A stretch of 64,000 nucleotides of DNA from an uncultured Hyphomicrobiales bacterium (GTDB lineage Bacteria; Pseudomonadota; Alphaproteobacteria; Rhizobiales; Beijerinckiaceae): positions 1 to 64,000 of the forward strand of contig CAIJVU010000082.1 of assembly GCA_903824185.1 (NCBI GenBank). The letters run 5' to 3'. The position numbers were made by a program, and so were the translations under genes. Positions within the stretch are counted from its first letter, which is position 1. Every line of letters starts with the position of its first letter. Shown in pieces: positions 26,758 to 35,608 of this stretch. The notes beneath the pieces were generated by a model. It had not been told where the DNA came from and made no database searches. It was given only the letters and a program-made list of their open reading frames with translations.

Positions 26758-28086
26758 TCAGAAATAGCGCAGCCAGACATAAAGATGGCTGATGGCGAGG
26801 CTGACCAGCATCAGCGGAAACGCCAATTTGCTATAGGTCCAGAAGCTGAAGCGAATGCCTTCGCGTTCGGCAATCCCTGCCACGGTTAAATTCGCGGAGG
26901 CGCCGATCAAGGTGCCATTGCCGCCCAGACAGGCCCCCAGCGACAAACACCACCACAAAGGCTCGATTTGCGCGGCGCCGCCAAGGGCCGGTGCCATATC
27001 TTTTACGAGCGGGATCATGGTGGCGACAAAGGGAATATTGTCGATAATCGCCGATAAAATCGCCGAGGCCCACAAAATCGCAAATCCCGTTTTGGCGAGA
27101 TCGCCGCCGGTGGCCGCAACCAGTTTTTCAGCCAAGAGATGCAACAGGCCGCCCACTTCAACCCCGTGCACGGTGATGAACAGGCCGATAAAGAAGAAGA
27201 TGGTGATCCATTCCACATCGGTGAAGGTTTTATGGACATTTTCGGCCTGTTTCTCGCTGTGATGCGCCCAATTATCCAGAAACATCAGAACCGTTGCACC
27301 GAGCATCGCGATGGTGCCGGGTTCAAGCTTCAAGGGGCGCGCGAAAATAAACCCGATAATCACCAAACCGATCACACCAATCGATTGCTTCAATAAGACG
27401 GGATCCTGAATTTCGTCAGCGGCCTTCAAAGACATGATGCGCGCACGCGCCTCGGCTGTGGCATGCATGTCCCGCCCCCAAAGGAGGTGGATCATCAGGG
27501 CCTGCACCGCCATGATCACGAGAATGATGGGGGTGAGATGGATCACAAAGGCATTAAAGGACAAATCAGCCAAAGAGCCGATCAGGATATTGGGCGGATC
27601 GCCGATCAGGGTCGCGGTGCCGCCGATATTGGAGGCAAAGATTTCCGAAAACAGAAAGGGATAGGCCGGAACATCCAGAGCCCGCGTAATCGCCAAGGTC
27701 ACGGGCACAACCAGCAAAACCGTTGTGACATTGTCGAGCAAAGCCGACAGCACGGCGGTGGTGATTTGCAAGATCAGCAAAATACCCCATGGGCTTGCCT
27801 TGGCCCGACGTGCGGACACAATCGCCAGATATTGAAACAGGCCTGAGCGCCGTGAAATGGACACCAAAATCATCATGCCGGTGAGCAGGCCGATGGTGTT
27901 GGCATCGATCGATTGCGTGGCCATGTCCTGCGTCAGAATGCCCGACACAATCATTGCGCAGGCACCGAGCAAGGACACGATCGCCCGATTGATCGTATCG
28001 GCAATCAAGGCCGCATAGACCAAAAGCAACAGCACGCTCGATAAAATCAAAGGATTGAGGCCCAACAAAACGGAGGGTGTCGGCAT
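26758..28086 (-). CDS. ArsB/NhaD-family (citrate-transporter-like) ion permease
   Basis: A polytopic inner-membrane protein of 442 residues with about eleven to twelve hydrophobic segments. The repeated family signatures are LLTGMMILVSISRRSG, LLDNVTTVLLVVPV and ASNIGGTATLIGDPPNILIG in the first half, and AIIDNIPFVATMIPLV with LGACLGGNGTLIGASANLTVAG in the second. This matches the ArsB/NhaD/P-protein permease group. Substrates in the group include arsenite, sodium/proton and dicarboxylates; without arsenic genes nearby arsenite is unlikely, and no substrate is proposed. The ATG at 28086 (MPTPSVLLG) was preferred to a TTG six codons upstream. Confidence 0.85.
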   Translation of the reverse strand: MPTPSVLLGLNPLILSSVLLLLVYAALIADTINRAIVSLLGACAMIVSGILTQDMATQSIDANTIGLLTGMMILVSISRRSGLFQYLAIVSARRAKASPWGILLILQITTAVLSALLDNVTTVLLVVPVTLAITRALDVPAYPFLFSEIFASNIGGTATLIGDPPNILIGSLADLSFNAFVIHLTPIILVIMAVQALMIHLLWGRDMHATAEARARIMSLKAADEIQDPVLLKQSIGVIGLVIIGFIFARPLKLEPGTIAMLGATVLMFLDNWAHHSEKQAENVHKTFTDVEWITIFFFIGLFITVHGVEVGGLLHLLAEKLVAATGGDLAKTGFAILWASAILSAIIDNIPFVATMIPLVKDMAPALGGAAQIEPLWWCLSLGACLGGNGTLIGASANLTVAGIAEREGIRFSFWTYSKLAFPLMLVSLAISHLYVWLRYF

Positions 28087-28276
28087 GGTTCTTGGCCTTC
28101 GCAACAGGTGGATGATGTCTGTGGTCTATGTTCTGGTTTGGGCCTCACAAGTCAAGCCTGCTCTTGTGTCGCCCCTCTTGTTGCGCTGCGAAGATAATTT
28201 TACTTGCCCGTGCCTTGTTTTATGTCAGACATAGAGAATAATTTTCTATTGATGATTTTGAAGGAGCGGGTCTGGC

Positions 28277-29065
28277 ATGTGTCGATTTTTGGCGTATCGC
28301 GGTGAAAAAGTCTTTATGGAAGAGCTGATCAGCGCGCCTTCCCATTCCCTTGTTCACCAATCCTTGCATGCGGAAGAAGCCAAAACAGAAACCAATGGCG
28401 ATGGCTTCGGGATCGGCTGGTATGGCGAGCGTCATGTGCCGGGCCTTTACCGCGAAGTGCATCCGGCCTGGTCGGATGAAAATCTGAAATCCTTGTGCAA
28501 TCAGGTGCGATCCTCTTTGTTTTTTGCGCATGTGCGGGCGGCCACCGGCACGGCCACCATGCGTTCCAACTGCCATCCCTTCGTGCATGGACGCTATATG
28601 TTTATGCATAACGGGCAGATCGGCGGCTGGTCGAAAATCCGCAGGCAGGTCGAGGCTTTGATTCCGGATGTCTATTACTCCTCGCGCATCGGCACCACCG
28701 ACAGCGAAGCGCTGTTTTTGATTGCGTTGGCGCATGGCTTGGAGACCGATCCCGTGATGGCCATGGCCAAAACCCTCGCCGCCGTGCGTGACATTATGGA
28801 GGAAGCTAATATCCAAGAGCCGTTGCGCCTGTCCGCTGCCTGCACCGATGGCGAGCATATTTATGCCTTCCGCTGGGCGTCCGATGACAAGCCGCCCACA
28901 CTTTACTGGCAGGAGCATGAGGGTGGTTTGACGGTTGTTTCAGAGCCCATCGACCATACCCATACGGGCTGGCACGAGGTGCCGATGGGCTCAGCGCTTG
29001 TGGCGCGGCGGGGCGAGAAAAACCACACCCGTTGCTTGAAAGAAGCGATCAAGGCCAGTCATTAA
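28277..29065 (+). CDS. Class II glutamine amidotransferase (YafJ-like)
   Basis: A stand-alone N-terminal-nucleophile glutamine amidotransferase domain of 262 residues. The protein begins MCRFLAYRG, so Cys2 becomes the catalytic N-terminal nucleophile after methionine removal. NGDGFGIGWYG, FAHVRAATGT, CHPFVHGRYMFMHNGQIG and GTTDSEALFLI are the family glutamine-binding stretches. No acceptor domain is attached, so the substrate receiving ammonia is unknown; related proteins include YafJ and the ergothioneine-pathway EgtC. No egtB or egtD is nearby. AAGGAG lies nine bases before the ATG, supporting this start, which the chemistry also demands. Confidence 0.87.
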   Translation: MCRFLAYRGEKVFMEELISAPSHSLVHQSLHAEEAKTETNGDGFGIGWYGERHVPGLYREVHPAWSDENLKSLCNQVRSSLFFAHVRAATGTATMRSNCHPFVHGRYMFMHNGQIGGWSKIRRQVEALIPDVYYSSRIGTTDSEALFLIALAHGLETDPVMAMAKTLAAVRDIMEEANIQEPLRLSAACTDGEHIYAFRWASDDKPPTLYWQEHEGGLTVVSEPIDHTHTGWHEVPMGSALVARRGEKNHTRCLKEAIKASH

Positions 29066-29070
29066 ACGTA

Positions 29071-29116
29071 TCAAGACACGCCGTCTGGAAACTTCACTTT
29101 TGATGGCGTGTCTTGA
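29071..29116. terminator. Stem-loop between converging amidotransferase and hisS genes
   Basis: A perfect 12-base inverted repeat (TCAAGACACGCC with GGCGTGTCTTGA) spans a 22-base loop, six bases from one stop and four from the other. There are no T-runs, so it may act as a bidirectional terminator or mRNA 3' end stabiliser. Confidence 0.5.
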
Positions 29117-29119
29117 GCC

Positions 29120-30628
29120 TTAGCCGCGCGCAAGCACCTTGCGGACGGCATCGACCATCAGTGCTTCGCTGACGGCAAATTGGGCTTCGGCTTGCGCCTT
29201 CAAATAGGCCTCGCGATCAGGCGCGGAGGACAAGGTGGCGCCCAAAACGAGATCCTTGATCAGCACCTCGCCGCGCTCCCGCTCATCCGAGCCTTGAATG
29301 ACCACGCAGCGCGCATGGCGGCGGTCGGCATATTTCATTTGCGCCTTCATGCCTGCATCGCCGAGATAAAGTTCGGCCCGCAAACCATTCTGCCGCAAGA
29401 TTGTCACCAGTTTTTGGTAATGGGCGATCTGGTCACGATCCATCACCAGCACCACGACGGGGGCGGGTGTTTTGTCGTGCTCGATCTTGCCCAGAAGCCG
29501 CAGGGCGGACAAAAGGCGGGATACGCCGATGGAAAAGCCCGTGGCCGGCACTGTTTCCCCGCGGAAACGCGAGACCAGACCGTCATAGCGTCCCCCGCCA
29601 GCCACAGAGCCAAACCGCACGGGGCGTCCGTCATCGCCTTTGACCGCAAAGGTCAGTTCCGCCTCGAAAACGGGGCCTGTGTAATATTCCAGACCCCGAA
29701 CCACAGAAGGGTCGATCAGGATACGGCTTTCATCATAGCCTGCAGCAGTAAACAGGCTTTGCATGGTTTCAAGCTCGGCAATGCCGTCTTGCCCCCGCTG
29801 TGACGTGCCGACGGCTTTGCGGAAATTTTCGAGACTTGCAGCGCTGTTGAGCGTGCCTTGCGGCGCACCGTCGCCCCAGCCCGTAAAAGCAATCACGCGT
29901 TCAATGGCCTCGGCATCAAGACCGGCGCCTTTGGTAAAATCACCACTTTCATCTTTGCGTCCGGCGCCCAGCAATTTGCGGATCTCGTCGGCCGGAAATT
30001 TATCCAGCTTGTCGATAGCGCGTAACACTGTCAGCCTGCGCGCGGCTTCCGCATCGCCGCCAAGACCGATCGCCTCCATCATGCCATCCAGCACTTTGCG
30101 ATTATTGACCTTGATCAGATAATCGCCGCGCGCAATGCCCACCGCTTCCAAAGTATCGGCCATCAACATCGCCACTTCGGCATCGGCTGCGATCGAGCCC
30201 GCGCCGACAATATCGGCATCGCATTGCATGAATTGGCGGAAACGGCCGGGGCCGGGTTTTTCATTGCGAAACACCCATCCGGCCCGCATCGACCGATAGG
30301 GCTTGGGCAGTTTGTCATAATGTTCAGCGACATGGCGGGCGAGCGGCGCTGTCAGATCATAGCGCAAAGACAACCATTGCTCGTCATCATCCTTGAACGA
30401 AAACACGCCTTCATTCGGGCGATCCTGATCAGGCAAAAATTTGCCCAGCGCCTCGGTAAATTCGATAAAAGGCGTTTCCAGCACGTCAAACCCGTAAAGC
30501 TCGTAAATGCTCCGGATCTTAGCCAGCATGGTTTCCGTGGCGGCCACGTCCACGGCATCACGATCGGCAAAGCCGCGTGGCAAATGGGCGTCGGGCAAAG
30601 GGCGGGCTGATGATGGGGTGTCGGTCAT
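29120..30628 (-). CDS. hisS: Histidyl-tRNA synthetase
   Basis: A class II aminoacyl-tRNA synthetase of 502 residues that charges tRNA-His. Visible motifs are motif 2 with [19 protein letters not shown], the HisRS-specific [14 protein letters not shown] (histidine A region), and motif 3 in [12 protein letters not shown], followed by an anticodon-binding domain with VVLVMDRDQ. The [17 protein letters not shown]-terminus is the alphaproteobacterial form, which differs from E. coli HisRS. In this clade tRNA-His is known to lack the usual extra G at position -1. I chose the ATG at 30628 ([10 protein letters not shown]) because the upstream frame to 30703 is arginine/alanine filler with no ribosome site. 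Confidence 0.95.
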   Translation of the reverse strand: MTDTPSSARPLPDAHLPRGFADRDAVDVAATETMLAKIRSIYELYGFDVLETPFIEFTEALGKFLPDQDRPNEGVFSFKDDDEQWLSLRYDLTAPLARHVAEHYDKLPKPYRSMRAGWVFRNEKPGPGRFRQFMQCDADIVGAGSIAADAEVAMLMADTLEAVGIARGDYLIKVNNRKVLDGMMEAIGLGGDAEAARRLTVLRAIDKLDKFPADEIRKLLGAGRKDESGDFTKGAGLDAEAIERVIAFTGWGDGAPQGTLNSAASLENFRKAVGTSQRGQDGIAELETMQSLFTAAGYDESRILIDPSVVRGLEYYTGPVFEAELTFAVKGDDGRPVRFGSVAGGGRYDGLVSRFRGETVPATGFSIGVSRLLSALRLLGKIEHDKTPAPVVVLVMDRDQIAHYQKLVTILRQNGLRAELYLGDAGMKAQMKYADRRHARCVVIQGSDERERGEVLIKDLVLGATLSSAPDREAYLKAQAEAQFAVSEALMVDAVRKVLARG

Positions 30629-30746
30629 GGGTGGGCGGGACGCTTTCTGGTGAGAAACAAGTCCCGCGCGTCCTAACGCGTTTGCCGCCGCACGGCAAGG
30701 CATGTTCGGACAGCTTCCCGCTCGGGGAGGCTTGTTCCGGACAAAG

Positions 30747-30770
30747 AAAAGGGCGCTGATGCGCCCTTTT
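30747..30770 (-). terminator. Rho-independent terminator of the omega-aminotransferase gene
   Basis: A 10-base stem (AAAAGGGCGC and GCGCCCTTTT, loop TGAT) lies five bases beyond the aminotransferase stop, with a T-rich tail on the minus strand. An imperfect inverted repeat at about 30709-30738 (CGGACAGCTTCCC with GGGGAGGCTTGTTCCG) precedes it, before hisS. Confidence 0.8.
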
Positions 30771-30775
30771 TTGAC

Positions 30776-32125
30776 TTAGGCGACGCTGAGAATGGTCTTT
30801 CTGAGTTTTTCGACCAATTCGTCAATCTGGGCATCGGAAATGACCAGCGGCGGGGTCACAGCCAGCGTATCGCCGGTGGAGCGCACCATCATGCCCTGCT
30901 GGTGGAAGGCATTGTCCATGGCGGTAAAGGCGCGTTTGCCGAACGCATCGGGGATGGAGGCCAGATCAATTGCCGCCACCAGACCGATGGTGCGGATATC
31001 CAGCACATTCGGCAGACCTTTGAGGGTCATAATGGCATCCATCCAGCGGCTTTCATTGGCTTTGGTGCGCTCGAACAGTTTTTCATCCCGATAGACGTCC
31101 AGCGTCGCCAAGGCCGCCGCACAAGCCAAAGGATGCGCCGAATAGGTGTAGCCATGGAACAATTCGATCACATGGTCCGGACCCTTCATAAAGGCATCGT
31201 AAATGCCTTTGCGGGCCACCACGCCGCCCATGGGCACGGTGCCGGAATTGACGCCTTTGGCAAAGGTCATCATGTCGGGCACAACGCCATAGCGTTCGGC
31301 GGCGAAAGGTGTGCCCAGACGGCCGAAGCCGGTGATGACTTCGTCGAAAATCAGCAAAATGCCGTATTTATCGCAGATATCGCGCAGGCGCTTTAAATAG
31401 CCTTTGGGGGCGGGCAATACGCCGGTTGATCCGGCCATCGGCTCAACCACAACAGCGGCAATGGTGGAGGCATCGTGCAAAGCCACAATGCGTTCCAATT
31501 CATCTGCCAAATGAGCGCCCCATTCCGGTTCGCCTTTGGTGAAGGCTTGCTCGCTGCGGTTATAGGTGTGGGGCAGATGATCAACGCCCGCCAGCATGGT
31601 GCCGAAGACTTTGCGGTTGGCGACAATCCCGCCGACAGAAATGCCGCCAAAGCCAACCCCGTGATAGCCGCGTTCGCGGCCAATCAAACGGGTGCGCTGG
31701 CCCTGACCCTTCGTATTCCAATAAGCAAGGGCAATCTTCAATGCGGTATCAATGGCTTCGGAACCGGAATTGACAAAAAACACATGGTCGAGATCGCCCG
31801 GTGCCAGATCAGCAATCCGGCTGGCCAGTTTGAAGCCGCCATTGTGTCCGAACTGGAAAGAGGGCGAAAAATCAAGCTCGGCCGCCTGTTTTTGGATGGC
31901 GGAGACAATCGGCTCACGCGCATGTCCCGCATTGCAGCACCACAGGCCTGCCGTGGCGTCGAGGATTTTTTTACCATCCGCGGTTGTGTAATGCATGTCC
32001 TTGGCACCGACCACCATGCGCGGGCTTTTTTTGAAGGCGCGGTTGGCGGTAAAGGGCATCCACCAGGCTTCAAGGTCATTCGGCGCATTCAGGGAATGAA
32101 CGGACTGGGAAGCGGTGGCACTCAT
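30776..32125 (-). CDS. Omega-amino acid:pyruvate aminotransferase (class III)
   Basis: A PLP-dependent class III aminotransferase of 449 residues. Early residues LEAWWMPFTANRAFK are typical of beta-alanine/omega-amino acid:pyruvate transaminases. The cofactor region includes NSGSEAIDTALKIALAYW, RERGYHGVGFGGISVGG, the IFDEVITGFGRLG box and the Schiff-base lysine in MTFAKGVNSGTVPMGG. Such enzymes move amino groups from beta-alanine, GABA or other omega-amines to pyruvate. A GGAGA site precedes the ATG at 32125. It is monocistronic, with a terminator after it; no amine transporter or partner dehydrogenase adjoins, so the physiological amine is unknown. Confidence 0.9.
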   Translation of the reverse strand: MSATASQSVHSLNAPNDLEAWWMPFTANRAFKKSPRMVVGAKDMHYTTADGKKILDATAGLWCCNAGHAREPIVSAIQKQAAELDFSPSFQFGHNGGFKLASRIADLAPGDLDHVFFVNSGSEAIDTALKIALAYWNTKGQGQRTRLIGRERGYHGVGFGGISVGGIVANRKVFGTMLAGVDHLPHTYNRSEQAFTKGEPEWGAHLADELERIVALHDASTIAAVVVEPMAGSTGVLPAPKGYLKRLRDICDKYGILLIFDEVITGFGRLGTPFAAERYGVVPDMMTFAKGVNSGTVPMGGVVARKGIYDAFMKGPDHVIELFHGYTYSAHPLACAAALATLDVYRDEKLFERTKANESRWMDAIMTLKGLPNVLDIRTIGLVAAIDLASIPDAFGKRAFTAMDNAFHQQGMMVRSTGDTLAVTPPLVISDAQIDELVEKLRKTILSVA

Positions 32126-32445
32126 GGGATGTCTCCAAGGATCAGATGCAAGGGGTCAAATTATCAAAACAGGATAACCCTTTTCAGGGCGTGAAAGAAA
32201 GAGGGGCTATCCAATCATGCGGATACGCCGTCAGGCCGTTTCGGAAGCCTTGGGCTTCAAAGACGGCAACAGAAAACTAACGCTTTTGGGCCAAGTTTAG
32301 CAAGAACCTTTCCGCATGAAGCCATAAACAGCATCAATTGTGCACATAATCTCTGATTTTGCGCGGTTTTTAATTGTTTCCAGGGCATAGTGAGACCTAT
32401 AATTGTGCTCGAACGATCTTTGCCCATGTTGTGTTCGATTTTGGG
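32126..32445. other. Divergent intergenic region upstream of aminotransferase and formylglutamate amidohydrolase genes
   Basis: These 320 bases separate two divergent genes and must hold both promoters. A weak hairpin (GCCTTGGGCTTCAAAGACGGC area near 32246-32268) is visible. I see no convincing operator, RNA or gene. Confidence 0.4.
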
Positions 32446-33348
32446 ATGGCCGCGCCTTCAATGCTGGATGACGAGACCCTTTTTTCCGAGACCCTTTTTT
32501 CATTGTCTGTGCGCGGCGGGTTTAAAACGCCGCTTTTGTTCAATTCGCCGCATTCGGGACGCCGTTACCATGATGCTTTTTTAGGGCAAGCGGTGCTTGA
32601 TCCCTCACGGTTGCGGCGCTCTGAGGATATGGCGGTGGATGAATTGTTCGCGCCCGTGGTTGATAAAGGCCATGCCTTGTTCAAAGCGCATTTTCCAAGG
32701 GCCTATGTCGATGTGAACCGCGAGCCCTATGAGCTTGATCCCCGCATGTTTGACGGCGATATGCCCGCTTATGCCAATACCAAATCCTTGCGGGTGGCCG
32801 CTGGACTGGGAACCATCGCCCGGGTTGTGGCGGATGGGGAGGAGATCTACGCCAAGAAATGGCCGGTCTCAGAGGCTTTGGCGCGGATTGAAACGATCTA
32901 TCATCCCTATCATGAGGCCTTGTCCTCACACCTTCTGTCCATCAAACAAAGCTCTGGCTTTGCGGTGCTGGTGGATTGTCATTCCATGCCCACGCTTTCG
33001 GCCTATCAGCAGGAGCGGCGGGCCGATATGGTCATTGGTGACCGTTTCGGAAAAAGCTGCGATCCCCTGTTATGCGATGTGATTGAAGAGCATCTCACAG
33101 GCTGCGGCTATAAGGTCAGACGCAATAAGCCCTTTGCAGGCGGCTTTATCACCGAACATTACGGACGGCCGCTGCAGGGACTACATGCGGTGCAAATTGA
33201 AATCAGTCGTGCGCTTTATATGGATGAGCATCATTACACACTCACGTCGGGTTTTGCGGATCTGCAAAAGGATTTGATGGGGATGGTGGACCAGCTGGGT
33301 GAGGCGGTGACGCTTTTAAGGCCTGTATGGGGATTGGCTGCGGAATAA
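32446..33348 (+). CDS. N-formylglutamate amidohydrolase family protein
   Basis: A 300-residue zinc-dependent hydrolase of the N-formylglutamate deformylase family, which releases formate from N-formyl-glutamate in one branch of histidine degradation. Key segments are LLFNSPHSGRRY, HFPRAYVDVNREPYELDPRMF, IYHPYHEAL, LVDCHSMP and the C-terminal GLHAVQIEISRALYMDE. No hut genes adjoin, so it may instead act on other formyl- or aspartyl-type amides. The start is uncertain: ATG at 32446 is preferred over a TTG at 32374 and over ATG at 32461, and no good ribosome site marks any. Near the N-terminus a 15-base tandem duplication gives the repeat ETLFSETLFS (32471-32500). Confidence 0.82.
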   Translation: MAAPSMLDDETLFSETLFSLSVRGGFKTPLLFNSPHSGRRYHDAFLGQAVLDPSRLRRSEDMAVDELFAPVVDKGHALFKAHFPRAYVDVNREPYELDPRMFDGDMPAYANTKSLRVAAGLGTIARVVADGEEIYAKKWPVSEALARIETIYHPYHEALSSHLLSIKQSSGFAVLVDCHSMPTLSAYQQERRADMVIGDRFGKSCDPLLCDVIEEHLTGCGYKVRRNKPFAGGFITEHYGRPLQGLHAVQIEISRALYMDEHHYTLTSGFADLQKDLMGMVDQLGEAVTLLRPVWGLAAE

Positions 33349-33387
33349 GGCTATAAATCCCCTGATCATCGAAAGAACGGATGCACC

Positions 33388-33416
33388 AAAAAAAAGGGCC
33401 GCCCAATCGGGCGGCC
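33388..33416 (-). terminator. Rho-independent terminator of the small RNA
   Basis: A perfect 8-base GC stem (GGCCGCCC with GGGCGGCC, loop of four) is followed on the minus strand by eight T residues. No minus-strand protein gene ends here, which is what pointed to an RNA gene. Confidence 0.88.
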
Positions 33417-33478
33417 AAGTCTAGGGAGGAAACGCCCAAGGAGGGCAACGGGATGTCGCGCAATGGCGCGATATCGCG
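33388..33478 (-). ncRNA. Candidate small RNA with anti-Shine-Dalgarno loop
   Basis: The 500-base gap before hisN contains a self-contained minus-strand transcription unit with no open frame. From a predicted start near 33478 the RNA would read a hairpin closed by GCAACG/CGTTGC, then a short hairpin GCCC-TCCTT-GGGC, whose loop region CCUCCUU equals the 16S anti-Shine-Dalgarno sequence, then single-stranded GTTTCCTCCCTAGACTT, then a strong terminator. Rhizobial alpha-r14/NfeR1 and cuckoo-type sRNAs also present CCUCC motifs in loops to block ribosome binding sites, and this resembles them in layout. Length is about 90 nucleotides. The family match is inference; the terminator and the loops are seen directly. 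Confidence 0.65.
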
Positions 33479-33483
33479 TTGCA

Positions 33484-33514
33484 ATAATATGCTCTTGCGT
33501 TGCACAAAAAGCAA
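33484..33514 (-). promoter_or_regulatory. Possible promoter of the small RNA
   Basis: On the minus strand TTGCTT (33514-33509) precedes TATTAT (33489-33484) with a 19-base spacer, slightly long. It places the start near 33478. Confidence 0.4.
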
Positions 33515-33864
33515 GATTTTTTTCAGAAAACATCAAAGGTTATTTTCTTAAACAAAAACAATAGTTTAATACCGTTAAAGAGGTCCATCAGCCCGTTTCA
33601 AGCTATGTTATAAACGCATGTCTTCTGTGTATCAGGCGCTTATTTAGCTTTTTTTAGCAAGGCTATGTTGCAACGCAGCATGAGAATCGAAGTCTTTGAC
33701 CGCCCTTTTCGGCCTCATCTGGGATGAAATGCCGGAGGATGGCGCTTAGGCAGTCGCCATGACCCCGCATCTTTGTTATGGAGGCATGTCGGGAAGACGG
33801 TATGTGTGTTCTTCAAAGACCATCTCCGTGGTCGCTTGAACATGGATACAAGAGGGGGGATTAA
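33515..33864. other. Intergenic region between the small RNA and hisN
   Basis: About 350 bases, AT-rich at its left end. They must carry the hisN promoter. A T7 run (33650-33656) and a GACCAT/GTGGTC mini-hairpin near 33818-33834 are the only visible structures; no gene is recognised. A long open frame across the right half on the minus strand is only antisense shadow of hisN. Confidence 0.4.
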
Positions 33865-34656
33865 ATGTCGGCGGTTGATTTTGCGTTTTTTGTTGATGAA
33901 TTGGCCAGCCGGTCCGGTGCGGCGATTCTTCCTTTTTTCAGAACCTCGCTGAGTACAATGGACAAGGCGCAAGGCGGTGCCTTTGATCCGGTGACCGAAG
34001 CCGACAAAGCCAGTGAGGCTGTGATGCGGCAATTGATTACCCGCACCTTCCCCGAACATGGTATCATCGGCGAGGAATATGGCAGCGAACGTGAAGACGC
34101 CGAATTTGTCTGGGTTCTGGATCCGATTGATGGCACGCGCGCCTTTATTTCCGGCCTGCCTGTGTGGGGGACGTTGATTGGTCTGACGCGCAATGGCCGT
34201 CCTTGCTATGGCATGATGAATCAGCCCTTCACGCGGGAACGCTTTTTCGGGGATGGCGGCATGGCCAAATGGCGCGGGCCCACAGGGGAGCGCGTGTTGA
34301 AAACCCGTCCTTGCGCTCAATTGTCCGATGCCACCTTGTCGACCACCACACCGGCCATGTTTGCGGGCGCGCAGGCCGACGCCTATCGGCGTGTCGAAGA
34401 GCAGGTGAAACTCGTGCGTTATGGCACGGATTGTTATGCCTATTGCATGGTAGCCGCCGGTCATATGGATTTGGTGATCGAAACGGCACTGAAACCCTAT
34501 GACATTGTGGCTTTGGTGCCGATTGTCGAAGGGGCAGGCGGGGTTGTCACAGATTGGCAGGGCGGCTCGCCTGCGCAAGGCGGCTCAGTGGTTGCGTCGG
34601 GCGATCATCGCTTGCATGAGCAAGCACTGCGCTATCTGCGTGATGTTGTCGCTTAA
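33865..34656 (+). CDS. hisN: Histidinol-phosphatase HisN (inositol monophosphatase family)
   Basis: A 263-residue magnesium-dependent phosphatase of the IMPase superfamily. Metal ligands lie in DPVTEADKASEAVM, GEEYG and WVLDPIDGTRAFISGLPVWGTLIGL, with the second-site ALKPYDIVALVPIVEGAGG near the C-terminus. The F-I-S-G-L-P variant after DPIDGT is typical of HisN, the phosphatase converting histidinol phosphate to histidinol in Alphaproteobacteria and Actinobacteria, rather than inositol phosphatase SuhB. The ATG follows AGAGGGGGG. No his operon lies here, so the substrate rests on family features; a broader sugar phosphatase is the alternative. Confidence 0.85.
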   Translation: MSAVDFAFFVDELASRSGAAILPFFRTSLSTMDKAQGGAFDPVTEADKASEAVMRQLITRTFPEHGIIGEEYGSEREDAEFVWVLDPIDGTRAFISGLPVWGTLIGLTRNGRPCYGMMNQPFTRERFFGDGGMAKWRGPTGERVLKTRPCAQLSDATLSTTTPAMFAGAQADAYRRVEEQVKLVRYGTDCYAYCMVAAGHMDLVIETALKPYDIVALVPIVEGAGGVVTDWQGGSPAQGGSVVASGDHRLHEQALRYLRDVVA

Positions 34657-35591
34657 AACAGCGGCAGAATTTTTTCTTCGACGGCTGACCAAAATTGCGC
34701 GCGGACCGCGTCATGTTCCATCAGCACTTCGTGTTCGATCTCGTTGATCTCAACCAATTCCACATGGTCCAAAGCGGCACAAAAGGATCGTGTCGCCTCG
34801 GACGCGGTCACCCGATCTTGTTGCGGTGCGATGACAAGCACGTGGCGGGGACCGCTTTGTTGTAAAGACGTGATGACCTGCGGCAAGTCATCAATGGCCC
34901 GCATGGCTTCCTTAAGCCAACCCAAAGTGGGCATGCCCAAAGCCAGATCCGGACGCGTTCTTAAAATCATTTGATTGCGTTCAAAGCGCGACCGGTTGCG
35001 GGTCAGCGGATTGCGCTCGAATTTCATGGTGAAGGGCGATTGCGAGCGGTGCAGCGGCGGATAGTGGTTTTTCATCCCGATCAAGCAACAGGTTGAAATA
35101 ACCGTCTTGAGCCAGCTTTGTTGCCGCAACAGCTGAATATCCAGCATGGGTGCTGTCATCACAGCGGCTTTTGTCAGATTAGGAGACGCTTTGAGGGCGC
35201 GCAGCAAGATCATGCCGCCCATCGAATGGGCGAAAGCCAGAACAGGCTGTTCAAGCAAATGGGCATAATAAGCGCGGATGGCCTGAAGGTCTTTTTGATA
35301 GTCCTCGAAGGCGTCGATATGACCCTTCATCGGGTCTTCCAGAAGCCGGTCTGATCCGCCTTGACCCCGCCAGTCAAAACAAATGACCGCAAAGCCCCAA
35401 TCCAGAAAGCGCGCAATGGTTTCGAAATATTTTTCAATAAATTCCGCGCGGCCCTGCAACATCAAAATCGTGCCGCGCTGTGGTCCTTGCGGCACCCAGC
35501 TGGCGCTGCGCAAACGCACACCGTCGGCGGTGGTCACCATGCCCGTCTGCGCACCGGCAGGGCACGGGTTTGACGTCATTTCCAGCAACAT
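34653..35591 (-). CDS. Alpha/beta hydrolase, lysophospholipase / monoacylglycerol lipase type
   Basis: A 312-residue serine hydrolase of the Hydrolase_4 (PldB-like) family. The oxyanion region GTILMLQGRAEFIEKY, the FDWRGQGGSDR turn and the nucleophile elbow LAFAHSMGGMILL (serine near residue 133) are clear. The first elbow residue is alanine, not the usual glycine. The catalytic aspartate (APQQDRVTASEA) and histidine (NEIEHEVLME) follow. It probably cleaves lysophospholipids or monoacylglycerols at the inner membrane face. The C-terminus overlaps the hisN stop region by four bases on the opposite strand. It lies 17 bases after ltaE on the same strand, so the two may be co-transcribed. The start is either 35591 or 35579. 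Confidence 0.85.
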   Translation of the reverse strand: MLLEMTSNPCPAGAQTGMVTTADGVRLRSASWVPQGPQRGTILMLQGRAEFIEKYFETIARFLDWGFAVICFDWRGQGGSDRLLEDPMKGHIDAFEDYQKDLQAIRAYYAHLLEQPVLAFAHSMGGMILLRALKASPNLTKAAVMTAPMLDIQLLRQQSWLKTVISTCCLIGMKNHYPPLHRSQSPFTMKFERNPLTRNRSRFERNQMILRTRPDLALGMPTLGWLKEAMRAIDDLPQVITSLQQSGPRHVLVIAPQQDRVTASEATRSFCAALDHVELVEINEIEHEVLMEHDAVRAQFWSAVEEKILPLF

Positions 35592-35608
35592 CGCGTGGGG
35601 ATCTCGGG

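Noticed and set aside
33715-34578. Long minus-strand frame opposite hisN
   Set aside because: His/Arg/Gln-rich shadow of the hisN coding strand with no recognisable domain or ribosome site.
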